The notes below the pieces were generated by a model. The model did no database searches. It had not been told where the DNA came from and saw nothing but the letters and a program-made list of their open reading frames with translations. The translations under genes and the position numbers were made by a program. Source: Anas platyrhynchos (lineage: Eukaryota; Chordata; Aves; Anseriformes; Anatidae). From it: DNA of 64,000 bases. Positions within the stretch are counted from its first letter, which is position 1. Each line of letters starts with the position of its first letter. Below are positions 44,601 to 57,245 of this stretch, piece by piece. The stretch is taken from contig NC_092601.1 of NCBI RefSeq assembly GCF_047663525.1, positions 19,442,001-19,506,000 of the forward strand, written 5' to 3'.

Positions 44601-47600
44601 GTTAGGCTCTGTCTGCAAGCTGAAAATGTGTAATTTAGCAAAGAGGCCCTTGCTACCTGGGCATTAACTCTAAAAGTACCAAGTGATTCACGTGGTTAAG
44701 AACGGGTAGTTATTAATGGCTGTTTCAAAACAAGAAATCAGTGTTACCTCTGAGGCTTCAGATGGCCAGTCTGCCATAGAGATGGTCATTTTATACTGCG
44801 TGTCGCTAGGAAGAAGGGGGAAAGAACATTAACACAGAAGTCACTGGAACTTCAGTTCTCATTTACATAAGCAACCCCACTCAGTTTTCTGCAATTTTAA
44901 GGAGGTCAGAATTGCTGGGAGACAAAATGCAGGATTCTTTTACCTCTACAGCTGCCAGAAATAGTCGAAGTACTTACTTGCATGTTTCCTTACAAGAGTC
45001 AATGCAAATTTGTCTCTGTCTTATACTTGATCTCAGTGATGAATAGCAGTATGCTGTTTGGTGAAAACAAAAAATCGAAGCTTCTGTTTAGATAAGAACC
45101 GCACTTACTGGATTATATTCATTTCATAGATTCAATTCTAATTTCTCAGTAGTGATAAACGTGCACCCAGGCCCTCCCTCCTGCGTGCCAGTGCCCTGGG
45201 AAGGCCGTACAGGCAGCTTTGTTGGTGCTCTTACCCCAGCCTGGGTTATCGTCGTTGTTGCAGTAAGTTACCCCTTCGGGTAAAGGGAACATGTAGTGAC
45301 CGCATCCACAGATCTCAGCCATGTGATTTTGGAAACAGGAACGCAGGCAGGCCTGGAAAAAGGGAAGAGGGAGCTGCTTAGAAGTGGGGTGTACTTCCCT
45401 GGTGAGCTCTGTGTTGCTGCTGTCCGTGTTTGCTATGAGAATTAGCCTGCTCCCAGGCACATTCCTTCCAGGGGCTCTCTTGCACCAAGTAGAAGGTTTT
45501 GTAGCTCCATACAGAGAGAAAGCTGCCTCTGCCATGGGAGCCATCCTACAGAGATGCTCCTCCAGCCTGTGCCAAGCGTCTCCAGTTGCTGCAGCACCGC
45601 GTGGCAGCCCCTCACAGCAGCACTGTTTGTGGTCTGTCACAGAGCAGTGATTCCAACAGAAAGAAGAGGTTGGTGAGTAAGCGATCATGTTTATAGCTGC
45701 ACTGCAATTACATTTCTCTTTATGTTGCATTTTTACTACTACTCTGGTTTTTAAGCTAAATTGTAGTGGCAAGTTAACGTGGGTAATTCACCTCGCAGGA
45801 GTAGAAGGGAGCTGCATGCCTGCTCCCAGCCGCACAGGGAACTGCTCAATTCTTAATTATTTTAGGGTTTCGTGGAAGCAATATAGAGTTTCCAAAAAGG
45901 AATAAAAATGTTCTGTTTTATCCACAGACACAGCTGTTGTCTCCAGGTTTTATATCACATATTGACAAAGGGTTGGTTTCCACTTGAAAGCCAAGACTTT
46001 AAAAATACTTCAACAAAAAGAGCAGGCTTTGGAAATCTGAATTATCTTATCTGTGCATCTGTTTCTCTCCTTGAAGGGATTACAGCTGCAGCTCCGACAG
46101 CATGCGATCCAGGGCTGCAACACTGCCATTAGCTCAGCGAGGCATGAAGTTAATCATCAGAGATTGGAGTGGGATTTTTCATGAAACAATGCACAAAGCA
46201 ATAACAAAGTCTATGAGAAGATAATTGAATTTAACAGTTTCAGCTAGGTAGGACAGTCAGAGAATGTCTATGTAACACGAAATGCTTACAGAATTCACTA
46301 TAATCATGGAGTGATAAAAAAGGCTGGTGTTGCTGAGAGGTCTCTGAAGTGACAGGAATTATGCGGACATAGTACCCTGGCCAGCGTTTAGCAACTTTTA
46401 AGTAATAATGCAATCATTTCAAGTATTTGCTTAAACATTATACAAGCATCTTAAAAAGTAGGGTAAAGTGGTCCAATTGTTATAATTATATAAAGGCAGA
46501 AATGCAAAAAGCCTGCTAGACCAAACCCCTTCAATTTGTCTGAGATGTATTCTTCAGTCATTTGTAAATAACCCCAAAAATGTTTTTGGTGTTTTCTTTA
46601 TTGCCAGATCTCACCCCTAAGGACTGTTTCTCCCTTATGTTATAGCCTGTTACAAATTAACCAGTGTTTGATGTTTACACTATATTTTTATTACAGATTC
46701 AAGGTTTACAAACACTCAACTTTCTCATCCCAATTTTAAAGTGAAGAAAAGACAAAGGTCTGTCTTCACTTCCTGTACAAAATAAGCAGCCCTTCTCAGC
46801 GTAAAAATTGACTTCTTTCTCTCAGAGAGAAGGATTAAAAAGGAAGAGGTGTGTTCAGGAGAGGGATCCCTCCCGTGTGTTTATCCCTGTCAGGGCAGTA
46901 GCACCATTATGTGCGTACACAAAATACAAGCTGCTTTGCACCTTAGGGCAGCAGAGCAGCAGCGTGGTTAAAGCCAGCAGCACGACAGTTACCCAGGTTG
47001 CTGTTATCCGCCCGGAGCAGCCGGAGCAGCAGGAGGCATCCTGCTTCGTGACAAGCTGCGCTCTCAGCAAAGCCTCCTAGCACTGCAGTCACCTGGGCAC
47101 AGCACTGGCACTGGCACAGCGGCACGTGAGGGCGTGCTGACTGCTCAGCAACCCCGGGAGTTTAAAGAAGTTCGCGTGTTGAACACAGGTAATGATTGCA
47201 CGCCCGCCCCTTGCAGTTGATCTCCTTATAATTAAAAGATTTCAGCCAAGCATGGAAATTGTAGAAGAAGACATTCTCACAGCTGAAAAGAAATTAATTG
47301 CCTCAGTGACACGTCAGGATCAGGTATTCTTTTAAAGGACCCCTGGAAGGAGAAAGCTGAAGTGGCAGGCGGCCGGCACGTGCAGCACTAGCGAGGCACT
47401 GACCCCTTCAGGAGCAACACCAAGGAGCCAGGATGTGTTAATGGGAGCGGGGGCACCCGGCTCACCTCCTCTCACTTTGATGTTTTCAGGTGAGAGGAAC
47501 CATCCGTGGGTGGAGCTGAGCTGAGCTGAGCTGAGGCAGCTGAGACCAGCTTTAAATCGTGTTTGTATGTCAAGGTAAAAATATTTTGCTTTTTGGTCTG

Positions 47601-50600
47601 AAAATCAGCGCTCTGCTGGTACATTGCCTGTACCAGGGTGCCTAACAACAGAGATGCTGGGGGATTTTCTGTGTTACGGCTTTTGAGAAAATTACAGCAA
47701 TGCCCGTTTTCATCCCTCTCAAAATGAAACAAACTTCATGCCTAAATAAGGCAAAAATTACTAATACTGCTTCCTTGCTATGTGAGCTGCTTTGGAACAG
47801 GAATGAGGACTGTATGTTACACGAAACTGCGTTGTCTGCCAAAACAATATTCGTAATAGTTTGATGTAACTTTTAATAACTACGTCATTAGGTTTTGATC
47901 CTGCAACAGAGTGCAAATACAGTGGCTTCACTGGATTGTTTCCAAACCCGGGGCTACTGCGTGTTCAGACCTGAGTTCTGATTTATTACCAGAAAAGAAG
48001 GTTCCCATGCTTAGGTTATGCTTCCTTCCTTATCACTGCTGAGCCTCCAGTAACCTGACAAGCCAGTCAAAATCTGCAACTGCTTTGAAGAGTTCCCCTG
48101 AACATCTTTGTTTGATTTAAAATCATGTGTTACCTGTATGGAGTAGGAAGTATTGTATTCGCTGTACAGGTTTTTTACAGGGACATCAGACCCATTCATG
48201 GTACAGTCACTGTAGGGGTAGCCCATCCGCTCTAGTTCATCCTGAAAGAAAACCAAGACAGCAAACGTGAGGTTATTGCTCCCCTGAGCACCTGGGGCTG
48301 CTTTTCCAGAGATTCTGTAATTCCCATATGTAATTCCCTGCTGGCTTTGGAAAAAAACTCAGAGAATCGCTGTCATCTTGTGCTCTGGCACCTCTGCTCT
48401 AGGAGAACCAGAGGCCCAGAGCGGGTGCCCTGGCCAGAGTTGCCAGCCAAAACTTGGGCTCTGGAGTGACATGCCAACAGCGTGTGTTAGCGAGGGACCT
48501 TCTGACATAGTATGAGAGGAGGGAACAATGACCTGGGCTCAATATTTTGGCTTTAATAAAGCACTTTGCCAGGACAGTTACATAAAAGTCTCCATAAACT
48601 TTTCCAGCCCATAGCTAGAGCACGCCTTGACTCTTTTGGTTTGAGCCAGTTCAGCCAAGACTTAAAACAAACTTGGTGGCGGTCCCATCAGATAACATTA
48701 TTCTCAGACAATCTGCTCTAGAGGAATGCCACACATACCACCAACACGCCGATGGAGGTTTCCGTCCCAGCCATCGCATAGATGCCCTGATCCTTGAGGA
48801 ATGGGAAGCTCTTCTGTTGATGCAGCATCAGCCGTGCCCCAGCAGCAGATGACAGGTAGGGGATGTAATCCTGCTGGCTGATGTCCAGAATCAGCTTCAG
48901 CCCTGTGGCACCAAACAAAATATTCTGAACAGGAATGGCATCAAAATTTAGGTCTTTATTAAAAAACAACAACAAAACACCTGAGCATCTTTTCCTCTCA
49001 CTGTGCACAGAAATCTCCAGTCCTTGGGGGAAGAACCCAAGCCTGTCTGCCACAGCAGGGTTACACGTGCGTAAATACGCATGATGGCAAATGCACAGAA
49101 TGGAAATATCTCACTGAGTGTTCAGCCATTCCCTCAGATACTTTGCCTATCCAGATGTTACACTTCTGCTAACTGTAGTCACGTTACTTCTCTCTATGCA
49201 ACAGATTTCCATTCTGGGGACTTATACCCTCTGGAAAACAGTTATTCCCTGCTGTAGTGCTCTGGAGAAAAAGAAATTACAAATCTGTTACAGATAACAG
49301 AAACTGCCATTGAGAGACAGAATAATTCCCAGCGCTTCTGTTCCTTTAACTCTTTCTTTAGTGCAGCTTTCTCTTACCAAACTCGGCTCCGGGGTTGGAA
49401 GAATTCAAAGCCTCTTTGTCCATGCCCCAGTTAAAGATGTAGCAGTTACCGTGGTCTGGGTGATAGATTTGGGTGAAATTCCTGGAAGAATCATGCGCAT
49501 AAAACTGTGACTCTCAGGGAGAACTAAAGGGTTATCAAATAACGGATGTGGTGAGACTGGCTTTTGGCAGCTAGCTCTGGGATTCACTTTAAATTGCTTC
49601 ATTTGTTGAACACTTGAATAGAAATTTCAGCTGATGTAATTCCAATCAATCTGCTGTTGGAAACAAAGAAAAGCCAGGTACTGACATGTACCGAGGCACA
49701 GCTGTTGAGGATAATGCTCTATCGTAATGGAAAAGAATAGCCTGCCATGCAGATGAGACCAAAAATACTGGCTTGATCTCAGCTATAGTAACAGGCTTTG
49801 GCTTGTGTTATATCTCATTCTTTGATAATAATTCTCTGTTGCCTTCTTTGCAGAAGTGGTATTGCTGGCAGGATTCCTTGAAGCCTGGGTTGCTGCTGTG
49901 CACTTGAATTTCTTAAAACTGTATATATAAATTCGGCATTCACAAGAAACAGTGATGGATAAAATGCATTTCTCAGAGCCTTGCGTAAAAAGATAAGGCG
50001 TAACTGAGGGCTGTGTCTCTGTGCTGACTCAACACCTGAGCTGGCAACGATTATTGCTAAATTCCTAGTGAAGGTCTCATCAGTGCTGCTAGCCTCAATA
50101 CATTGTGAGCAAAATGGCCCATCCAAACTAAACACCAAGCCACTATCCAAAAATACCATTTCAGCCAGGATCGCATCCAGAAACCATCTGGGAAATGCTG
50201 TTATATATACTTTAAAAACTAGAAAATAAAAAATAAAAGAGCTGTCCTGCCTTCAGCATCCTGCACCACTCCTGATGTGCCAGGAAGGGCTCAGTGTGTA
50301 CCTACTTGTAGTTGCAGGGTTCGGCCCCGTAGAGACATGCCAGGATCATGTCCTCTGCCTGGTAGCCCATCCTGATTCTTTCTTGCAGTGGGACTTTGGA
50401 GAGGATGCTGGTGGACTGCAGGATGTACCACTCCGTCACCGCCTGCGCTGCGCTGGTGAAGTTCCTGTAGGTGCAGTTGTTGGAGCCCTGGTGGCTGCAC
50501 TGGAGACACACACAGTCAGCTCCTGCCCCGGGCCAGCCCTGTCCCCTGGTCCTGAGGGACCAAAGCTGCGGCCAGGCAGGAGCTGAGGGAACGGTGGCCA

Positions 50601-52817
50601 CATCTGAATGTGCTCAACAGGTGGGTCGGAGAGTGATACCACATGGAGTGGGGGTTGGAAGGGACCCTAAGGATCATCTAGTTCCAGCTAGATGCCACCC
50701 ACTAGATCGGGGGCCCTTTCCCAGGGACATTTCCCAGCTGGACAGCTTCTCCATCAGTCCCAGAGGTTACCTCACCGTGCTTACAGAAAACATCATGTTT
50801 TGCTCAATTCTTGAAGGCTGCAGTTGTCTCAGCTTCCAAGGTCTTGGCCTGTAACACTGCCTGGCAGGACTGAGGCCATGGGAGAACAGGACGGGGGGAA
50901 GCAAGGCCACCGCGTGCCCCCACTGTGCCCCTGCAGCGGGCGCTGGGCAGGGGATGTGGCCGCAGCCTGTCCCCAGTGCTTTGGGTACGGGCATAGAGGA
51001 AGGGGTGGAGGTGGCAGGCAGAGCCCCCCCTCTGCCCTGCCCTGGTGCAGCGGGCAGCCCCTGGCTGGGGGCTGCTGCATGGCGCAGGGACAGGCAGAGC
51101 CCTGCCCGCACCCACTGAGGCTGTGCCCGGCCCTCCCCGTGGCGGGGATGCTGTCGCCACCGCACCCCCTCTTACCAGCTTCACTGCCAGCTTGTACTTC
51201 TTCTCTTCAGAGGTGAAGTTGGACGGGGCAGGAGGAGCAGCAGTGGTCCCGTTCCCTGGAGCAGTCCCGTTCCCTGGAGCAGTCTCGTTCCCTGGAGCAG
51301 TCTCGTTCCCCAGAGAGATCCCGTTCTCTAGAGCAGTCCCGTTCCCCGGAGAGGTCCCGTTCCCCGGAGCTGTCCCATTCCCTGGAGCAGTCCTGTTGGT
51401 CTCAAAGATCTCCACGATGACAGGGTTGTCCTTGTCATGCTCATCAATGAGCACCAGTGGAATCTGGTTCCAGAGTGCCAGATCCAGCCCCTCGGAGGCA
51501 TTGTCGCTGCCGTTCAGCAGCAGGGGTGTGATGGTGTCCCCGTGCGTGGGCTGCAGGATCCTCTCCAGAGCCGCCTCGATCAGCTTGTCCAGCTCTTTCA
51601 GCAAGTGCTTCACCTCCGAGTACCTGCAGGGCGACAGGCGGGCACCAGCTGGTGTAAGGGCGCTCGGGACGTGGCCGGGCTCCGTCACGCCGCTGTGCCA
51701 GGCCCGTGTGGGGCTGTGGCTGCGGGGAGCTGCAGGAGGCGAGCTGCACGGCAGCGCCAGGCTCTGTGCGCAGCCAGCGGGGCGCCGCGTCTCCCAGCAG
51801 CTGGGTGTAAAATCATCCGGAGATAAACAGAGTCCTTCACTGGCAAACCTCGCTCACAGCCTGTTGGCACAGGGCTGCCTGTGTTGTATTTCAGCAATTC
51901 ACTGAAGTTTACACAAAACAACTTCAGCAAGCAGAGAGAAAAAACAACAGATCCCTGTGCCTCAGGCGAGAGCATCTCACCTTGCGCTACGCTACTGCGT
52001 GGATATAAATTTGAAGCAACCCTAGCAAAGATCAGTTGCTCCTTTGAAATTGTAATTATGTTGCTGTAGCTCACAGCAGATATCACTGTTTAACTAGCTC
52101 TTAATGGCTGGAGTGTACGCGATAAGAGGTATGTTCATGGCGAGGAAAAAGAAAGGAATTGTGGGGAGAGATCACGAGACTGATTTTGATTGTGACAAGT
52201 TAGTTGAACTTCAAGTTTTCTCTGAGCCAGGGAAAGTTTACAGGGAGGCAATAACCATTATTAGATTAGCTGATACAGTAATGAGAAACAGACAAACTCG
52301 CAAGCACACAACCCCTGCTTTGGATCCGAGCCATTTGTTTTTACATTGTTCTCATTTGTTTGTTTTTTAGTGCCACTTGGTGAGTCAAAGGATAATTTTC
52401 ACTGCTGCTCCCAATGATACCTGAGACAGGAACAGCCCCGTGTATCTTGTGCTGTAACTGCGTGTGTTCACATGCAACGGCATAAATCAGGCAAAGGAAA
52501 ACTTACTTGAAGGGGTTGGCGTTGCAGACCGTGACTGCTGGGAACTTCATGGTCTTAAAGCCGATGGAGAGCGACGACGTGACGTTGTAGGAGAGGTACG
52601 TGTTAATGAGGATACCCCACTGCCAGAAGACCAGAGACGCGAAGAGCAGCGTTAAGAAGAACCAGATGACTTTCTTCTTCGGCCCCTCCTTGATGATGCG
52701 CTTGGGGCCGTGCGTGTTGGTGTTGTCGCAGTACCAGACCAGCAGCTCCTTGTAGGTGTAGCCGGGGCCCTTCTGGAGGCGGTGCAGGGCCCGGACAAAG
52801 TACTTCTTCACGTTCAT
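41682..52817 (-). CDS. SCNN1B: SCNN1B, epithelial sodium channel beta subunit (12 coding exons, 696 aa)
   Basis: Subunit of amiloride-sensitive ENaC, the apical channel for Na+ uptake in kidney, gut and airway. Coding exons in transcript order: 52817-52507, 51623-51176, 50499-50306, 49481-49378, 48902-48739, 48241-48134, 45352-45235, 45053-44978, 44805-44748, 43433-43372, 42247-42172, 42053-41682. All phases close (2091 nt). The gating HG motif is at 36-37 (NTHGPKRI), TM1 about 50-71, then the large cysteine-rich ectodomain ([54 protein letters not shown]). The TM2/pore starts near 582 ([14 protein letters not shown]); the C-tail holds the Nedd4-binding PY motif PPPNYDSL (Tyr676). It is longer than human (640 aa), mainly from a glycosylation-sequon repeat in coding exon 3. 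The start is chosen by homology (MNVKKYF), with A at -3; 8 bp of 5' UTR precede it in the same exon. Convergent with COG7. Confidence 0.96.
47511..47535 (+). repeat. (GAGCT)n pentanucleotide repeat, SCNN1B intron
   Basis: Four to five tandem copies of GAGCT in the intron between SCNN1B exons 48241-48134 and 45352-45235. Simple microsatellite. Confidence 0.8.
50640..50770 (-). mobile_element. CR1 LINE 3'-end fragment, reverse orientation
   Basis: The plus strand reads GGTTGGAAGGGACCCTAAGG, then ATCATCTAGTTCCAGC, the inverted CR1 3' terminus, continuing to about 50770. It lies in the SCNN1B intron between exons 51623-51176 and 50499-50306. Short and degraded. Confidence 0.8.
51246..51407 (-). 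repeat. 18-bp coding minisatellite in SCNN1B exon 3 (A-P-G-N-G-T repeat)
   Basis: Eight consecutive 18-bp units (51246-51389, boundaries every 18 bp) and a ninth degenerate one (51390-51407). Read on the minus strand they encode variants of A-P-G-N-G-T. Because 18 is a multiple of three, copy number can change without a frameshift. Encoded sequons in order are NRT, NGT, NGT, NGT, NGI (lost), NET, NET, NGT, NGT at residues about 180-230, with NFT following at about 239. The flanking channel sequence is normal SCNN1B. Confidence 0.95.
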
Positions 52818-52825
52818 CCTGGTGT
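52818..52825 (-). other. 5' UTR portion of SCNN1B first coding exon
   Basis: Eight bases between an acceptor (TTGCAG on the minus strand, plus-strand 52826-52831) and the ATG. This implies at least one upstream non-coding exon, as in mammalian SCNN1B. Confidence 0.7.
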
Positions 52826-55800
52826 CTGCAAGCAGGAAAGAGAGATCAGAGCAGCTGCTTGGAGAAGCAGGGCTTCGCAGCAGGCCAAGCCCAGCGGTGC
52901 TGCCAGCGGGGCAGAACGGCAGTTACATGGTGACAGCCCCGGTTTGTAGCCCTGCAGAAACCTGGGGCTGGAGCTCCTCATGGCAGGCTGTGACAGTGAA
53001 ATGGCCCCAAATTCTTGAGAGAGTGTAAGGGGGCATTTCTGCTTTGCAGTTCCAAAGTGGTGGATGCGGCCGTGTCCCTTTTTGTGGTGCCTCTCAGCCC
53101 CACGGGAGGGAAGCTGCTTGGGCCTGCATGAGGTTTGTGTGCCTGGCGGTAGCACACAGAGCCCTGGCTCCGTACACGTCCTTCCCATCCCTGGGAGGGT
53201 GGCCGTGTTGCACCAGGGTGGGCACACGGTGCCGGGGCAGCAGCAGGAGCTGCCCTGGCCCTGGGCTTCCTCCCAGCACCACCAGCAGCTGTCCTTGGAG
53301 GGCCCCTCGCAGCCTCCACCGCGCGGGGCTCCTCCGTTGGGGCAGACAGACGGACAGAGGGACAGCCCTGTGCGAAAATGGCTTCGAATCCCCAGGCCTC
53401 TGTCATTTCAAGTTAGCCTGTAATGGGTTTCCTTGGGAGGTGTTTTGCCCCCAGTGTCACCCAGGTCACTGTAAAAAGCCACAAGCGCTGTTGCTGCTGC
53501 AGCCCAACAGTGTCTGAGGGCTTGGTCAGTGCTGACGGACCGAGCGCTCAGACGTGGAAAGGCACTGCTCTCACCCCTTCAGGATAACCCTGCGTGGTGC
53601 TCGGCTAACGCGGGGCTTACCAGAGGGGATCTTAAAGTGGGTGAGGAAAAAGTATTGCAGTGTGCCAGAATACCAAGGGGGGACAGGACTTAGAAACTGC
53701 AGTGTCTTTCCCAGACCAAGAATGCTGTTAAGTACATGTTGCCCGCCAGAGGAAGAACAATGGATGTTTTTTTCCCACCAAATTCCTTTGTCTTTAAGAT
53801 AGTATCGGTATGTTTCTATGGCTCATGTGAGAGATGCTGCATATTTTACATTCATATTGTGAGTAAATAGAACATTTTGTGCTGCTATTTTTAAGGCGAG
53901 AATTTGTGTTACTAAATCTTAATATCCTGAGGCAGGATTTCAAAACAAAACAGAGTCAGCTACTTAGAAAATTCTCCAGACTTCAATTGTAGGGGAATAG
54001 AATTCAAGATAAATGCTGTGTGTATCACAGCATCCTAGAAGCAGTAGCACTGAACTAATACAGCCATATTTCAGTAAGGAGCAGTACTCAGTACCGGGCT
54101 CAAGTCACAGGCACCAAGACGGGTCTGATTTATAAACAGTACAGTCAAAATACACTTAAAGGCAGAGAGACCAGCAAAGCAAACTAGTAAATATTTTCCA
54201 CCTTTAAGAAATCCAATAAAAGATTTAGATTAGATTAAATTTAAAACACACCTACACTTTGCTGGGCAAAATCCAGCCCTGCTGGACCTGACTGGCTGCA
54301 TGCCCTGCAATCTGTTTGCTTTCCTGCTGACACACGGCGCTGCCTGCGCACGGAGCCTGGGCTGCTGCTGCTCCCTGAAACCTGCTAGAGAGGATCCCAG
54401 GTGCTCGGTGCACGGCTCCATCAGCTGCACATCAAGCTGAGAACACCAGAAGAAGTTGTTATTTTTAATACTGTTCCCTAAGCCTGATTTTAACAATTTT
54501 TTTCCTGATGACAATGTTGAGATGTGTACATGCGGTTTGAGGAGTGCATGCAGAATATGTTTCGTGTCTGACTGAAGTTGCTCAATGGCCAGTTTTGAAC
54601 CTGCCTTTAGTCTTTGTTCAGTTCTGCAGGAGTCACTCACACATTTATTCTCCATCTTGAATTTGTTTCCATTTAACCACTTTAAGAGTGTCTTTTTCTT
54701 GCTAGCAATAGCAGTGGCAAAGTGCTGCCACAGGAAAAGATGACCACGTTCAAATCAGTTTTAAGTAAAGATTAGAAAACCTTGTGGTTTGCTTTATGTC
54801 TTCAGCTCAGCAATCACAAAAACACCGTGCTGAAGGGCAGCAGTTTCTCATTTTTAAGTTACACTCTGGCCATACTGTGGAAAATGGAATTGAAATAGTT
54901 TTTAGATATGTTTTAAACTGATCCAAACCATTTTTTCCTCAATGTCAAAGCTGCTGGCCTGGTTCAGGTAATTGAGACCCCCTCACACAATCCCCTCCGA
55001 GGAAGGTGGCAGGGCTGCAGCAGGGCAGGGGCCAAGGAGGCTTCCCCCAGCAGTGTGGGTGGCACACAGCAGTGCTGAGCTAATGCTCACAAAGCGCTGT
55101 CCCTGCTGCTGCCCCCAGCCCCATTATTCATGCTGTGTGCAAGCTCAGGGACCCCAGAAACACGGCAGCTCACAGCTGCTGCAGGGGTTCCCTCCCAGGA
55201 GAACTGTTCCGTTCCCAAGGTCAGGGCAGGGGAACGCACACCCGTTGGGCTGCCCTGCTCCTTTTCCTCCTTTGTGTTTTTTATCATCGCACTGCTGATC
55301 TGCAGGTTCCCCCTCTAACACACCGATGGGAGCAGACCTTGTGTTCCCCTCAGCCACCTGTAAATGCGCTGCGGCTGCTGCGCGGCTCCCCGGGGCTTGG
55401 CAGGGCTGCACCTCGCGGTGTGCAGTGAACGAAGCACCACGGCCCTGCCGCTGGCACCTGTCTGTGAGCCGGGCTCCCCTGGGAGCACTTCCAGGACCTG
55501 CTCCCAGGGCCACGAGCCCTCTGCGGTGCACGGCCGCCCCGAGCCCTTCTCCCGGCAGCACCGCAGCTGCGCGCTGACTGAGGCCATCCCGAAGGCAGCC
55601 TCTGTGCTGTGCGGGTGTCCTCACCTTCCCCCATGGGCCACGAGTCCGGCCTTACTCCTAGCATCATCCCGGGTGAAACTCCTCCACCTTACCGGTGAGA
55701 TCAGACTTCCACATTACGAAATTACCGTGTTGACTGTGTTTAATCTCCTCCAGGGTTTTCCTGGGGCAGTTACCACTTACAGGAAATAAAGACATAAGCA

Positions 55801-57245
55801 AAACTCAGCACACTCCGGGAGGCTGCAGGTGATACCTGGGCTGTAAAACCACCCCAGCAGTACCAGCCCGATACTGCAATTATTCCCTACTTTCGCTACT
55901 GAGACACACAATAGTCATAGCTCTTTGATCATCAGCTGCTCGTATGCCATCTCCTCTAGAGCCTGATGAAAAGACTGCAGTAAAACAACCAGCCTTGTTT
56001 TCCTAGAGAAGATGGTTATGTTAGCTAATGGTACTTTTGCAGCTTAGAGGGAAGTTTTTTATCATACCACGAGTTTACAGGATGGCAGATGAAAGGAACA
56101 GCGGAGCAGCGAGGTGTCACTGTGCGATGAAAGCCCCCCAAGGCAGGGGGCACAGAGTGCCCAGCGGGCGCTTTGCTTTGCTGGCTCTGTGTGATGCCAC
56201 ACGCAGCCGCCGGCTCAAACGCCTGCCGGTGCTGCCTGGTCCTTGCCAGGCACACACAGCACTGGGAGCTCAGAAAGCATCTGCCTGCCTTTCTGCACTG
56301 TACATCAGATGCTCCATCCCTTCTCTCCCTGCCGTGAAGCCTGGATTTCCCATGATGTTGCTGCCTCCCAGGGCAGTGAGAAGCCTTACCCCCCGCTCGC
56401 CACTCAGGTGACGTTGCTGAGTTACACCTGCTGCTTGTGCAACGCTCAGCACGGATCCCTGAGCGCGGAGGAGCAAAACCCCTCGGTGGCTCCTCCCCAA
56501 ACGCAGCGCTGCGGTTCTGCAACAGGCAGAGCCCGGCCAGGGAGCATCCTCTGCCGGCGCCCCGGGACGCAGCAGCGCGGGGCGGGTGGCACCTTTCCCA
56601 GAACAAAGGAAATGGACAGTGAAACGTTCAGAAAGCTGCGGTCTGCTTCCATACCTCTTATCAGGGAGACTAAGGTATGAAGGCCCTGTGTAAACAGAGG
56701 TTAAATAAGAACAACTACACCTGACTGCACAGTAGGCGCGTCCAGGACACCCGGCTGGCACGGTAACCCGCACGGATGCTGCCAAAGCCAGAAAAGGTCG
56801 GGCGGCTTCGGGGCGGTCCCAGCGGGTTCCTCACTGCGGGCACCACGGCCATGGAAGCTCCGCATCCCCCAAAAACGCCGCCAAAGAACCGCCCCGAGCT
56901 CTGTCCCTCTGCGCGCGGTGCTGCGCCCGCCGGGACGGCGACCCACGGCCCCCACCCGGGGCACGTCCCGGTGCTGCCGGGCACCGAGCGCCCCCGCCCC
57001 GCGCGGTGCCGTCGGGCTGGGCCGTCCCGGGGCGCCCCCGGACCCGGCGCCTCGCTGCCCCCGCGCTGCCCCCGCGCTGCCCCCGCGTCCTGCCCGGGCC
57101 CCGCGCCCCGACGGCGGCGTCGCCTCCCCGCGACAGCGCCCGGCGTGGCACCGCCACCGGCAGCCGTCGGGCCGGGGCGCCGCGTCCACGCTGGGCAGCG
57201 GCAGCCCCCAGCCCCCAGCCCCCAGCCCCCGAGCCCTGCCCGTAC
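52826..57245 (-). other. Probable SCNN1B intron 1
   Basis: About 4.4 kb between the acceptor at the first coding exon and the CpG island. It contains GC-rich stretches (about 53050-53350, 55000-55680, 56090-56640) but no coding exon or transposon that I recognise. Its status as intron 1 depends on the inferred exon 1 donor near 57245. Confidence 0.45.
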
